A DNA stretch of 64,000 nucleotides from Onchidella celtica. Its lineage: Eukaryota; Mollusca; Gastropoda; Systellommatophora; Onchidiidae. The notes under the pieces were generated by a model, which was given only the letters and a program-made list of their open reading frames with translations, had not been told where the DNA came from and made no database searches. Position 1 is the first letter of the stretch. Each line of letters starts with the position of its first letter. The position numbers were made by a program, and so were the translations under genes. Of this stretch, positions 35,194 to 47,706 are shown one piece after another. Location: the NCBI GenBank assembly GCA_963931925.1, contig OZ007570.1, positions 48,390,556 through 48,454,555 of the forward strand, read 5' to 3'.

Positions 35194-36489
35194 GAGTTTT
35201 ACTCGACCGTCTCAAAACTATAAAAAAATTGAGATAGGCCATTATATCAGCACAGGGCCGATATGTAGTATACTACGGTTGGTTTTACAGCTCCACAACA
35301 ACCAGATCAGGTTCACCTGCGACCAGAGTGGGACGTGAACTGAAAGCTCCAATTTGATATCACAGGTTAAACACCTACCATAAACCAATATGGCCAGAAC
35401 ACCATAATTCTATAGTTACGAGAACGATAAAATCTTGCACGTAGGTACTAGATGTCTTTCACTGCCTTGAGAGTATACTACATGTATTACTAATGTACTT
35501 TGGCAAAAACGCCTAAATCTCGATAACGCAGCTCCAAGAAAATCGCAATTTAGCCTTGCGGTCTATTATACTTTTTTCTTTAATATGTAGCAATAAAATG
35601 AACATGTTTTTTCTATCTTGTGAAGTTTTATTGATGTGGGTGTGAAAATTAGTGATCTATCAAGAAAAAGCCGTTTTGTCGAAGGTAGTCCAGGCATACG
35701 AGACCACTCTTGTCTTCTTAGTTGAAAATATACATTTTTGGCTCAGCAAAGGCTTAAAATAAATGTCCTCAGGATTAAAGCACTTGAGATCACCAGAAAA
35801 CATGACTATCCCAAAATATTCAGGAAGAAACAGAAATATTTCTGAAAACTTTCAGAAGTCCACCAGATTTCACCACTGATAAGAGGACAATATTTTCACT
35901 GCCATACGGTACTGGCATTATGTCAGACTTATGCCAAAAGGCAACTGACGGTTCATTGCATTTCTGAGCATCAAGGCTACCAGATAATATTATAGAAAAA
36001 GAATTGCGCCAATAGAATCATCATGGCATAAGACACCAAATGCCAGGAAAAAGAAACATCTTTTTTTTATATATCTTAAATGGGTCAAAAATGACTTTTT
36101 CGCTTAGGGCAGTAACGATAAAAGCTGTTGAGCTTACAGAAGTTTATATTAATGAAACCCAGTTTGCTCACGTGAATACTCCAGAAAGACATTGATTTAC
36201 GCTTGCAGCTCTTGAAAAACAGAATCAACAACAACGCAGCTGTATTGGAGTGAAGGTTAGACGTGATCAAGGGAAAACAAACCAAGACAAACAAAGACTC
36301 GCCAACTTCGAAACAGCCCCTCTTGTTTGCTCTACGCGCCTTCTACACAAGGTGTCAAGGCAAGGGAACATGGAAATAAAGGGGTCGTAGCCCTGCTTTC
36401 TTTGCATTTCAAAATGTCACTCTTATAATTAACTTGGTGACATAAAACCTTGTAAATTCACTGCTGTTTGATTGGCACACCTACTTTCT
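35194..36489. other. Intronic non-coding interval
   Basis: AT-rich sequence in intron 1. Nothing recognised. Confidence 0.45.
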
Positions 36490-36640
36490 TACTTACTGAG
36501 TCAGTCAGTCAGTCAGTTAATCAGACAGTCAGTCAGACAGTCAATCAGTCATTCAGTCAGCCACTCACTCACTCACTCACGCACTCACTCACTCACTTAC
36601 TCACTCACTCAGTTTCCTCTCTCTCCCTCCCTCCCTCATT
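36490..36640. repeat. Simple repeats (CAGT)n and (CACT)n
   Basis: CAGT-type units at 36500-36560 pass into CACT-type units up to about 36610, with a CTCC-rich end. Low complexity, intronic. Confidence 0.85.
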
Positions 36641-36859
36641 AGCTTGAAATAATAACAAGTGGCTGAGAGAGTTACTATTCAAAGACAACACATTCAAACA
36701 AAACTTAAGCTGTCAGAAACAATTAACAACTAAACAAACAGTCAGACAGAAGGGGATCGTCATCACTCAAAATATTACCAAAGAATTACACAGTTACTGT
36801 TGTGCAGATGACCATCACGCACTTTAAGATCAGTGGACACGAAACTTCAGGATACACTC

Positions 36860-37200
36860 ACAGTCAGATTGTCTCTTACTGAAAAGCCTGTTCTCTATTG
36901 GTGGGCCTAAATTTTGGAACAACATTAGCGCTGACACCATCAAAAGTGAGAATATCATGCCATTTAAAATAGATTCAAACCGAATTGTTTAGAACTGTTT
37001 TCTTTGAAACTGAATGATGTCCATTTTAGGCCCTGAGGTTTGAAGATAAGAGTAGATTAAGTTTTGTTAGTGTGTGTAAGTGAGAGCATTATGAACTGAC
37101 CTCATGTTAATATGTTTCTCCTTTGACTTCAGCGCCTTGGACCATATTATTTTTGTGTGGATTTGAGCGCTTTACAAGCGAATTACATATTTATTACATT
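36860..37200 (+). pseudogene. Decayed L2-like LINE 3' end
   Basis: A degraded frame reads GGPKFWNNISADTIKS, like the GPRVWNEIPLDVRSS block of the intact copies. The 3' UTR then has TTTGAGCGCTTTACAAGCGAATTACAT and an ATTACATT-type tail. It ends about 50 bp downstream of the host gene's exon 1 donor. Confidence 0.5.
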
Positions 37201-37250
37201 ACATTAAATCACCCCCGTACCGAAAACCACCAAGAAAACCTTTTACTTAC

Positions 37251-38987
37251 CAGTTCTGACTTGAGTGTATTCAAAGCGTTGTTAATCCTTAAACTGGCTT
37301 GACTGTACTCCGATCTGGCATCACCAACATCTTCAGACTCGTTGACGATCGTATCTGTTGTAGACTCTCCACTTAGAGAATTGTCCCTTTGCTCTTGTCC
37401 AATGTAAGGATGCTCGGGATATTCGTTCATTTCCTCGGTCTGTCCATTATTCTCTTCCGGATACTCGTGACCTTCTCTTTGAACTGAATCATTTGTGAAA
37501 GTGTCATGGTACAAAGGGGAATATCCTGGTACAGAAATGTGAGCATTAGACAACTGGTGTATGCAGTGATTTTCAGACTCTGTCACTGTAGAACTTTCAA
37601 CATTTTTGCCCGACTGTCTGGCTTTGTGAGGTTCTGATTCACTTACTAATACTGAACTATTATCCTCTGTTGGCTTGTTATCAACTGGGACTTGGGGAAT
37701 ACGTGAATCTAACAGGGCATTGTCTTGAGCAAATGTTTGAGGCTTGTTTGTGCGATTGATTCCTGCATTTGAACACACAGACGTGGAATTGTACACTTTC
37801 ACCTCTTTTCGTGCATCTTGAGAGTTTATGGTTATGGACGATCCAAGGTGAAAGTTGACAGAGTTTTGCTGAGAATACAGGTCCGCACATTGAGCCCCTT
37901 TTGTGGACTCAGGCCGTGTACGTTCTGATGTATCTTCTGGCGATGGGTCGTTGGCTTTGGTCTCCTTGTGAACATCCTTGTGGATAGTGACAGTGGATAT
38001 GATGTTTTCATTCGCATCGACGTTTTTCTTATCATCCCTCATACCAGTATTGGAAGATAGATGTTTCCGCGGTGGAGAACCTTTACGTCTTTCTCCAGTC
38101 TCTTTTTGCCGGTTTGGCGTGGTCTGGTCTCTGGATGATCTATTGATGCTCATGGCCATCCGTTTAACGAAAGAATCTGTACGGCCCAGTGATTTGCTTT
38201 TAGATTCACGTTGTTTACTTTCAGCTGGCAATGACTTTTCATTGGAAGTCTGGTCAGGAGACGGTTGATGTGTTGCAATGTTCTGGCGACTTCTTGGCTT
38301 TACTGCTGGTTTGTCTTTAACACTCACCGATGACTTTGAACCGTCCCCTGTGGCAGTACTTAGCGGTGTAATATTCAGTGTTTTGGTGTTGTCCATCTCC
38401 ATCCTGACAATGTTCGGTTCCCTCTTGTCTTCCTTTTGGCCTATAACAATCAGAGTTGACACATTTGACAATGGCACATTTCTAGTTTGAACTTGAGCCG
38501 CTACATCAGAGTGGTGTGTTTCAGTGACCTGATGTTCTTCGCCCAAACCACTCGGAGATTCCACCCCGTCACACTGATTATTTACATGCATTCTCATTTT
38601 CTTTGGTGGTATCGTGGACTCATTAATTAGAGTTTGAGAATGCTGTCGAGGGTCAGCAACAACACTGTTGAACTGACTTATCAAAGCAGAGACTTTCTTA
38701 CTGGGTTTTCTCTCGATTTTGATATCGTTTTCTGCCTCACATTCACCGTCACTTGGAGGGTCGGTTGAGCTTTCTCCCTGGAGTTCTTGATTCACGTCCA
38801 GTACGATCTGGATTCCTTGCTCCCCAGCAGATACGTGCCGTAACCTGGAGTCATATCCACTGGCAACTGGGATGATTCTGAATTCATTTCTTTGGGCTGG
38901 ATTACCGACTTGTATATCTACTTTAGTACTGTACGTATTCTCTTTCCCACCGGTCTCCATTGCCTCGATGTTGTTAGGTCTGGGCAT
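37251..38987 (-). CDS. Host gene, coding exon 1, FAM167-like protein N-terminal region
   Basis: The exon starts at ATG (38985-38987) with an in-frame TAG four codons upstream, so this is the likely initiator. It ends at a good donor (CTG then GTAAGT, donor G at 37250). It encodes 579 residues in phase 0. The sequence is polar and probably disordered, rich in Ser, Thr, Asn, Asp and Lys: MPRPNNIEAMETGGKENTYS at the start, basic patches such as SKSLGRTDSFVKRMAMS and RRKGSPPRKHLSS, and acidic stretches near the end (EYPEENNGQTEEMNEYPEH). The last 20 or so residues (SQASLRINNALNTLKSEL) begin a helix that continues into exon 2. No signal peptide, membrane span or enzymatic motif is visible. FAM167 proteins I recall are much shorter, so this long N-terminal extension would be unusual. 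The exon-2 junction lies about 13 kb away because of LINE insertions in the intron. Confidence 0.7.
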
Positions 38988-40086
38988 ACTTGTTATCTAC
39001 GTCCACAGGTTTCTGATCAAGTTCAAGTGTCACACATTGAAACTTTTCTCAAAACCGCACACAATAATACATGTTAAGCCAAAAGTAGTGTTCTTTGCCC
39101 AACACAGGTGTTCAGCGTTCATTTACTGCAATGCACACTTGTTCGACATAGGATAAAATATTGCCAAGGCTGACAGTAAATATTTCAATTCCATCTACAT
39201 AGCTATTGATACTCGGTCGCCTCGAGCTGGTAACAGATCGAATGACACTGGTTTCGGATAGAATCTCTTGACATTTACTGCGGTTTCACTCTAACACTTT
39301 TATTGGCCCATCGTAAAAAGACCTTAGACATTGATAACATGTAGTGTTTATTCACAGTGAGACACCCACTGTAAGTCAATCAAATTTCACCACCGACAGT
39401 AGGACTATACGGTAAGTTGTTACACTGCACAATTGAAATCCAGTTTACCCATCAGGAAATCCCTGAAACGAGAGAAAAGGCAAATGTTATTAGAAAATAA
39501 ATAATTAACAATTAAAAAAATAATTAATTTACTATTATTTTTAGTTTTCCTAAACCGGCGTCTGTCGACCTTTCTTATCCCGGGCCCGACTTCAGTTTCT
39601 CCAAACCTGCCCCCCCCCCCCCCCAATGATCGGACAAAATTGGTGCACAGTAGCCTATAATATCCCTACCCCTCCATTCTGAAGTGTCACACCTCACCGG
39701 GGCATGTGCCCCATTTTAGAAACACTGATCGAGACATTAAAAGGTAGCCACTTCACATGCAGGACAAAATTTTGAACGCGATATCTCTGCTTGAAACTCC
39801 AAGCTTCTTTTTATAACATCCCATTATCACTGTAAACTGTTATCCCGCGAAACACGTTTCATTTGACATTTAGCTTCCAGCACCTATATGACCACTAGAA
39901 AATGTAAACAGAATTACTGTCAAAATGAAACAGGCCAGGTCATGCCCTGGACAGCCTGTTATAATAATACACTGGTGACTCATGCCATATACTTTGATCT
40001 TAATCATGCCAGATCTCGCTACGGCCGGGTCAAAATAAATTACAACACTTCAAAGCAAATGTTCAGAGTTCATGTATATTATATAT
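38988..40086. other. Upstream region of the host gene, no further feature
   Basis: Holds the 5' UTR and possibly the promoter of the minus-strand gene, but no convincing TATA or further exon. A poly-C run lies at 39609-39625. Confidence 0.4.
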
Positions 40087-40334
40087 CGTGACCTTAGTTT
40101 TTGTTAGTTCCAACTTCACTTTTTGAACAACTAAGAAACTCGGCGTTAGACGTTTGTGGTATTTAGTACTATGATAAGGAGTTAGAATAAATTGAAACTG
40201 TGACACAGCTAGATAAGTGCAACAATGAATTTTAAACAAGTGTCAGAGTGTGCATTCGTTATACCCTTTCTACATACTAAAAGGTCTCCAGTTTTTCAGG
40301 AAGAAGAGATAGAACGAACAAGAAGTAAGGTCGT
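40087..40334 (+). mobile_element. MITE family A, copy 4 (best-preserved ends)
   Basis: Left end CGTGACCTTAGTTTTTGTTA then GTTCCAACTTCAC; right end AGATAGAACGAACAAGAAGT then AAGGTCG. These are imperfect inverted repeats of about 30 bp. Internal motifs: GTTAGACGTTTGTGGTATT, AATTGAAACTGTGACACAGC, CTAAAAGGTCTCCAGTTTTT. About 250 bp, no ORF. Confidence 0.75.
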
Positions 40335-41235
40335 GGGTATTTCTATCTAACCAAAACACTCCGCTTACAGTCATTTCTTTGTACTGAACGAAGACAAGAA
40401 GATTTCACGGAAAGTAAACTTACTGTATTTGTAGTAACAAAATAAAAAGAAAAAACAACCTGATCTCACTTAGAATTAAAGAAACTTCGTAAAAACTAAA
40501 TTGCCAATTTCTTATTTTCTTCACCGAATGGATTCTTTACCACACTGCGATATTATTATTATTACTATATTTACGGAGTTAACACCCCGGAAGACTGTGT
40601 TGGTTGTCAAAACAAGAGAAAAAAAGCGTTGGCAGTGACGAACAACTGTTCTGTGCATAAAATTTACATGGTTGTATTAAACAGTACAAATGACAGTAGA
40701 AATTACGCGTTTTCAGAATTCAAAATGATTTCATCACCGTCGAATATTAGTCAAATTTTGACTTCAACGCAAGAAGAATAAAAGAAAAAAAAATGAACAT
40801 CGCAGAATGAATCACATCTACAGACTGGTATGGACAACTTCAGCTCAGTCTGGACAGAAACAAAGCCTCCAGGCCTCCGGGTCTGAGATGGTTGAAGATC
40901 CAAATTTTATAAGCGGTGATAGCCGTGCGGCAAAGTTGGGCTCTTTCTGTTTGTATAGTCGTGTGAGATGTTATCTCCTTTGCTGAGATTATAACAAATC
41001 AGCTACAGGTTAAGTGATCTGGTAAAACCCATTCATGTTAGGATATCAAATACCAAAAGAAGGCCTAACTGCTGAATTCGTATCCGGGGCTTCAAAGAAT
41101 GCGGAATAACTGCCAACTTCCCATTGGACGACAATGTAGGCGATCGGTGGGCGGTTGCCAATTTACGTGAGGGTAGGGAAACGCCCCGGATAGTTTCAGT
41201 AGTGCTGGTTTCATGGCAGAGTGTCATAACTACGG
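40335..41235. other. Non-coding interval
   Basis: No gene or recognised repeat. Confidence 0.45.
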
Positions 41236-41236
41236 G

Positions 41237-41328
<92 letters not shown>

Positions 41329-41373
41329 CATCCATCCATGCCTGCCTGCCTGTCTGTCTGTCCATCTCTCTCT

Positions 41374-41405
<32 letters not shown>

Positions 41406-41453
41406 ATCCATCCATCCATCCATCCATCCATCCATCCATCCATCCATCCATCC

Positions 41454-41537
<84 letters not shown>

Positions 41538-41560
41538 GCACTCCTGCTTGCCTGCCTGCC
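41236..41560. repeat. Compound microsatellite (TATC)n (CATC)n (CTGT)n (TC)n
   Basis: Two long TATC arrays (about 41238-41330 and 41456-41537) flank CATC and TC blocks, with CTGC/CTGT units at the edges. The 199-, 128- and 105-codon frames ([16 protein letters not shown]) are products of the repeat. Confidence 0.95.
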
Positions 41561-42824
41561 TATCTGTCTGTCTGTATTTTATCCACATACTATCTTTAAG
41601 TCTGTCTACGCACATTTGCTCGTCTCTGTTAATCCCACTCACTCGCCATTCGTGAAACTATCTTTCAGTCTGGTTCCTTCTTTTTATGGCCAAAAATCCA
41701 CTCATTACTGTTTCAACGGTTGAAACTCCGATTCAAAGAATAAATAAATAATAACAGACCTCACGCAGAACGGCGCGCCTCCGACTCGCCCATTCAATGT
41801 GCGCTTCGCCCCTGCTCGATTATTGACAAGTAATGGCAAACTGTCATAGGAGGTGAGTTAAGGACTGTGCAGGAGCACACCACTGCACTTCACAGCATGC
41901 AAATATGAAGTGCGCACTGGCAATGGCGATACGGAGCTAGTTCATATTGACATGCCAGAGTAGAGGGCACAATGTCCTCCCCTCCTTTGATCTACAATTT
42001 AGGGCCAATTTTGTGTTGACACTGAACCTCGACTTCTCGCACTGGCTTTTATGCAGGTCTTTCTCTTTCTCTCTTTAAGCTTTCCCCTCTTTCTCCCTTT
42101 TTCGCGCTCTCTCTCTCTCCGCCGTTTTGTAAGTCTGCCTGTCTCTCTCTCCCTCTCCCCCACTGCCCCTGCCTCTCTGTCTGCCCCCTCCTCTCTCTTT
42201 CTCTTTTTCCCCCCATGTGTTCTCTGCCCGACTTCTCTACTCACTCATACTAGTATACATTATACCCTCCACCCCTCTTTTTCACCACTCACATATTCTC
42301 TCGTTTCACAACTACTAGTGGCGTTTTACTTGTCCTTCTGTCTTCCTCCGTCTCTCTCTCTCTCACACACTTTGGCCCCGATAGATCTGCTTGATGCTTC
42401 TATTACCTCCTCCCCCCTTTTCCCCAGATTTTTTTCCTTTAAGTTCTGTCATGTCATTCAAAGATTGATTTTACCACCAGATATTACATAGCCAACATTT
42501 ATTAATAGGATAAAATCTTCATTCGTTTTCATAACAGGTGCCTGTAGGATTTCTCGAACCTCTTAATTAATCACAAAGTTTGGCTGTTTTTGGTGATTAT
42601 GGTTCGAAATAACTCTCCAAAAATTCTAGAAATTTATAGTTGTTGTTGGAAATAATATCTTTAACTCCATACATGTTCGATGCTAAATTTTCAACTCCGT
42701 AAACCTGGCAGTTTGTCGTGTAAACTGTGTCACAGATCGCTAATTTCACATAATAATGTTTTGTTTCTCCAGTTCTATTCATAGCTCTATGAAATGTTGG
42801 TGGAGCTGAAGAAATTGGGCATAA
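41561..42824. other. Non-coding interval with pyrimidine-rich tract
   Basis: 42056-42370 is strongly CT-rich (imperfect CTCT and CCCT tracts). Its open frames are low complexity. Nothing else recognised. Confidence 0.5.
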
Positions 42825-43040
42825 GGTGAAAGACCAAATTCCTCAGATTACTCCCAAAAAGGTGGTCATTTTTTCCATATGAAAAATTAGATTTGCTTAT
42901 ACAATCAAAGATACGCCATTATTCTGCATTCAGTTAATTAAAATATTTTGCTTGAAATCTTCTTAGAAATATTTAATTTTGATTTGTTAAAGAGCTAGAA
43001 AACTTTCACCTTCAGCACGGTTTTGTCAGATCCACCCCCA
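42825..43040. repeat. Dispersed repeat E, copy 1
   Basis: Shares with 57790-58000 the segments TTCTGCATTCAGTTAA, GCTTGAAATC and TTTCACCTTCAGC(A/C)CGG then TTTTGTCAGATCCA. AAGGTGAAAG at the left and CTTTCACCTT at the right may be inverted ends. Short, non-coding. Confidence 0.5.
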
Positions 43041-43340
43041 GATATTTATAGTTATTCGTTTATCGTTTCACTTGGCCTAAAAATTTGGATCAACTGAACC
43101 AAACCAATACGCTTTCAAAATAAACAAAGAGACAAAAAAAAAAAAAAAGTAACATAAAAACATCCTGTTACTATCTAAGGTGAAATAGCAAATTTACCAC
43201 CAAACTGCATTTTTAATGCACAGGTGTAAGCCTGCGGTGGGGCACTCTCTCATTTGATATTTCGATAGTGGTCTTAAAAGTATTAATGAGTGATCCTTCC
43301 TCGATTTCCCTATCACTGACATACATAGACTTTCCCCTAA

Positions 43341-43588
43341 AGCAGTGTTTCTCAAGATGGGGTGTGGCAATAATTATTTTGGAGAGGCATGGGACTTCAG
43401 AATGGGACACAGGGATATAATACAGGGTGATTCAAAAAGAAGGAACCGATTTTATGGGCAATGTTCATTCTTTTTTAATCACCCTGTACAAGTAAACTAA
43501 CTCCGTCCGATCTTGGTGTGGCGCACATTTTTTTCTTTAAAAAAAAAACTGAAGTGGGGCGTAGACGAAAAAGGGGTGAGAAACACTG
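43341..43588. mobile_element. hAT-like MITE with 8-bp target duplication
   Basis: Ends CAGTGTTTCTCAAGATGGGG and GGGGTGAGAAACACTG are inverted repeats. It is flanked by CCCTAAAG (43333-43340) and CACTAAAG (43589-43596), an 8-bp duplication with one mismatch, as hAT transposition makes. No ORF, 248 bp, with a second element inside (43421-43488). Confidence 0.75.
43421..43488. mobile_element. Tiny foldback element (68 bp) nested in the hAT-like MITE
   Basis: Starts TACAGGGTGATTCAAAAAGA and ends TCTTTTTTAATCACCCTGTA: inverted repeats of about 21 bp with one mismatch and only about 26 bp between them. The terminal TA dinucleotides suggest Tc1/mariner-type origin. It could fold into a hairpin. Confidence 0.65.
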
Positions 43589-44084
43589 CACTAAAGCAAA
43601 ATCCAAAGTTAATAATTGTCATCTCTAAGATCTAAGTGCAAAAATGGTTTGAAGTTATTTAGTAGCCTACAACTTTACTGGAATGCGCCCAATCAAGATC
43701 ATTCTGATCTTATTCAACCGGATTTTCCACACGAGTTTGCACTTGCTAATAGTTGAAGCGTCAAAGGCTCAACATTATTTTAAGTAGGGTAGTTGCTTCT
43801 CTATCGGTGCATGCAGTGGAAACAGATAACACACGCTTATTCAAATTTCTAAACGCTTTAATTCGTCAAGGGCACTAAGACTTACACACGATTAATTTTG
43901 AATGCTAAGAGAATATTAACGTTCTGCCCTTTACAACGGTACAAACCCAGCACTGCATTTAGAGAGAAAGTCTATTAAGAATGCAAGAGCTCGTTACTTT
44001 AGACACGGTCTCAATATAAAGAGGGTAGAAAGAGGGAAGGTTATATATACATAGCTGAAACCTTGCTTCAGAAGGGATCAGTTA
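43589..44084. other. Non-coding interval
   Basis: Nothing recognised beyond the target duplication at its left edge. Confidence 0.4.
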
Positions 44085-44345
44085 ATGACAAATACTGACG
44101 TTCAAATTCTGTTTTTGTTTTTTTTTCGTTAAAAACCCCAACAAAACCGAGTGAACGCTGAAGAATCGGCCAAGGCAAATACTGAAGTTCAAATTAAGGT
44201 ATAGTTGTTGTTTTTCTTTAAAACCCCAACAATGCTGAGGGAATGCTGAAGAGAATCGGCAAAGGCAAATACTGACATTCAAATTAAGTTGTTGTTGTTT
44301 TTTTTCTCTTCAAAACCCCAACAATACTGAGGAAATGCTGAAAGA
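44085..44345. repeat. Minisatellite, about 90-bp unit, three copies
   Basis: Each unit has AAATACTGA(C/A)(G/A)TTCAAATT, a T-rich stretch and AACCCCAACAA followed by GCTGAAGA or GCTGAAAG. Units differ in the length of the T run. Confidence 0.75.
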
Positions 44346-44887
44346 GGAAGAATTCCCATTCGCACCTGCGTGAAGCCATCTATGAACACCTATACTGCTA
44401 TGAATTGTCATTTTCAGCAAAGTACAGTTATTTATAAAGGTTGACTGCAATAACTGCATCCAAATTTTTAATATCACACTCAGTATTACTATACAGTATC
44501 ATAAAATTAACTTGTTCGTGAAACATGTAAAGGACATGTAAATTCTTTACATAGCTGGTATATTGTTTTCCCTTTTAAGTTGGAAAGTTATTCTTACCTG
44601 TACACCTGTCTTTCCTGTATAGAGAAACTCCGTACTGTATTTCATACACAAACACACATGTGAGCAATTATCCAATAATTTAAGATTTAAATTAACCAAT
44701 ATCTGCAAAAGCAAGATCCATACGTACTGAAATAATCCATGGCTCTGACTGATGTGAAATTGGAATTAAAAATAATCCACCTTACTAAACCGACACGTTA
44801 ACTTCACTTGACGGTGCGGTGACCTCAGCTCTGATGTCAAGTCAGTGGTAGAGACGTGTTGCTGCTGCTGTTTGAGAACTCACAGGA
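44346..44887. other. Non-coding interval
   Basis: Nothing recognised. Confidence 0.4.
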
Positions 44888-45185
44888 CAGTGGTTTTCAA
44901 CTTTTTTCAGGGAATCTCTCCCTTACGCTCTAATTGTTCTGTTATCGTCCCCGTTCTCCCCCAAACTCCCACCCCAACCCCTACCAAATCCCTACCAAAA
45001 CCCAACAGATACATTTCACAAGAAGACAAACTACAGACAAATGATGATATTATATTTTTCCAGAGCTTCATTAATGGCCATGATTATTCATTATAAAATA
45101 GGAACGCATTCTTTATCAAAATGCACTAAAAACAAAACAAAGCAAAAAACACAAGGTGCGTCGTATTTATCTGTTGATGTAATAG

Positions 45186-45405
45186 TTGTGAGTTGTGAAC
45201 TGTTGTGAGTTGTGAACTGTTGTGAGTTGTGAACTGTTGTGAGTTGTGAACTGTTGTGAGTTGTGAACTGTTGTGAGTTGTGAACTGTTGTGAGTTGTGA
45301 ACTGTTGTGAGTTGTGAACTGTTGTGAGTTGTGAACTGTTGTGAGTTGTGAACTGTTGTGAGTTGTGAACTGTTGTGAGTTGTGAACTGTTGTGAGTTGT
45401 GAACT
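45186..45405. repeat. Minisatellite, 17-bp unit, about 13 copies
   Basis: Near-perfect tandem copies of GTGAGTTGTGAACTGTT. The homogeneity suggests recent expansion. The HNSQQFTTHNSSQLTTV frame on the minus strand is its translation, not a gene. Confidence 0.95.
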
Positions 45406-45444
45406 GGGCCTAACAGGCTGCATTACAATTTGCTCTTGAGACGT

Positions 45445-45561
<117 letters not shown>

Positions 45562-45564
45562 TGC

Positions 45565-45652
45565 AAATCGGGAGAACAAGACTTTCTGTAAAGCGCCTAG
45601 AGCGAACTTGTTCGGATTAGGCGCTACATAAACATTATTATTATTATTATAA
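45565..45652 (+). mobile_element. L2-like LINE/SINE 3' tail
   Basis: GAACAAGACTTTCTGTAAAG, then CGCCTAGAGC...TAGGCGCTACATAAAC and an (ATT)n tail. The inverted CGCCTA/TAGGCG stem and TATAAA-like end are the same type of 3' end as the LINEs at 31.3 and 31.9 kb. It is either a severely truncated LINE or a SINE that borrows its tail. Confidence 0.6.
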
Positions 45653-45855
45653 AACCCGTCTAGGCGTGTTGTTGGACAAGTCAATTGCTGCCCTGTATTT
45701 GCCCTCCAAATCGTCTTCTATTCATGTTTCTGCCCCCCTATCCCCTCTCTTCATCGTTTCCAGTCCATTGTCACCCTGTTCTTCGCCCCCCCCCCCGCCC
45801 GGAATCAAACTCGCCCTCCCTCCTCGAGCGATATCACCCACGTTGAGAACCACTG

Positions 45856-47661
45856 ATAAAGGCGTCGCTTAAAAGGGGCAGAAGGGAGAGCTCTTCCTTT
45901 CGGCCAGTGTTTAGCAAAGCTGCCACTTGAAAAATATAAAGCTGTAGACACGAACTGCAAAAATATATATTTGAGTCACATATTACGATTCTGATAACGA
46001 AAACATTTTTATACTGTGTACATGTACGCTTAAAAACTCGGCTTATTGTGTAAACGCAGCGACAGGCAATCTCTTCTATGCACACGTACGAACAGGAACA
46101 TAAAAATAATATTATCATAAAGTTGAATCTAACGACGCGGGAGGTCGCCACAGAGATTCAAAATTGCAGAGCTATGCAATAATAATTACATTATTTACAT
46201 TCACACAGGTTTGCAAATCGGGCTTCCATAACTTTTTCGCGTCGTCTGTTTCATTTTTTTCCTCTCCTTTCTCTATTCTCACCTCCTCCCTCCGTTCCTC
46301 TTTCCGGGCTCAGTATCTCGCCTAGATCAGTCTTGAATCTCACGCGCCCATGACCACCCGAAACCTGAGAACCCACCAGAAATATTCTGTGGCATGAATC
46401 CATTCAGCGAGGCAAACAGAAAACTTGAGGCTATTATGAAGGAATTCAGAGCACCCGAAGAGACAGGTCTGACATGTTTTCAGTAAGAATACGAACAAAG
46501 AATGAGGAAGCCAACAGGAATGGTTTGCGAGCTACAACAAAAACGAAGCAAAACATAACGGAACGTCGTGGAAGGAAAATACCCGAAATCACTTTTAAAT
46601 CTTACACAAGCATAAGAATCAAAGAAAGAACATTCCCGTGAACCAATGTTTGTCAGTTAACTATATAGAATGATGCATACAAACATTTCCAACATTTCCA
46701 TCTAGAAAAATGCGGCAGTAATGCTTAAATCAACAAGATTAAAACAAAAACATCGACAACAACAGCAATAAAAACCAAGAACACGACTGTTATCTGTTGT
46801 AACGCCGTGCATTCGCCATTAACTCTGAAGAAATTTTACAAAACAAATTATCGCAAAAGGCGACAAATCAAATCAACTGAAAAGCTTACCAACCAAAAAT
46901 CAACTAAAAAGGTTCCGAAATGAAAAATCAACATTAAAAGCTTACGAACCAATCAAAAATTTACTAAAAAGCTTACCAATCAACCAACCGCAAATAGATT
47001 AATCCGACATTCATTTCTGGTAAGAGACTGAATAATTGAATGCCGACAACGGTAAATTAACAACTGGTTTTTGTTTTTTTCTTCTTGTTTTATTCAAAGC
47101 CTGAACCTGAAAGTTAAGAAGGAGAACTCGTTCAGTCCAATAGGAAATAGAAAAACGAAATGAGAAATTTGAAACTCTTAAAACTGTTAAACCTACAGTT
47201 GAATTTTTTTAATTTTCCCAAAGCGATGCAATCAGTACTAATTAAATAGGCTTTCTAGAAATGTTTACTGTGTTGGAGTTTTAAGACCCATACAAATGTG
47301 AAGTACCAAATGTATAAGGTTACAACGTGCGGCTCAAAATCTATTGGCAGGACACAGTGATTGCGCGCTGACAGTTGTAGAAGGGTTAAAACGTTACGCC
47401 CATAGCTCAAGTCACAGACACTGTCGACACTGCTACCATCAGAACCACCTGAAAACATCAATCTACACACTGTCTCTGTCTACACAGAAAAACTAAACAT
47501 CACGAGCACCTCAGATTTACCGTAGACAAAGGTGAAAACATCTTCATCCAAGCATCAATACACAGACCACCATCAGACCGATCCCTATGAACAGAATTAG
47601 TGCAAATACTGTAGCGACAACCAACTGAAAAGACAATTTCAGTGTAAACCTTTCTCTATAT
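45856..47661. other. Non-coding interval
   Basis: About 1.8 kb of AT-rich sequence with A-rich stretches. No gene, splice-bounded exon or repeat family recognised. Confidence 0.45.
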
Positions 47662-47706
47662 CGCGATATTAGTTCTTGATGTTCTATCTCCACTTTCTAA
47701 AAAAAA
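47662..47706 (-). mobile_element. MITE family A, copy 5, left piece (split by a LINE)
   Basis: CGCGATATTAGTTCTTGATG then TTCTATCTCCACTTTCT. This is the end of a family A element in minus orientation. The rest lies at 51288-51487, beyond the LINE. Confidence 0.65.

Noticed and set aside
41124-41723. 199-codon frame with YLSIYLSIY and HPSIHPSI repeats
   Set aside because: Translation of TATC and CATC microsatellites. No non-repetitive coding part supports it.
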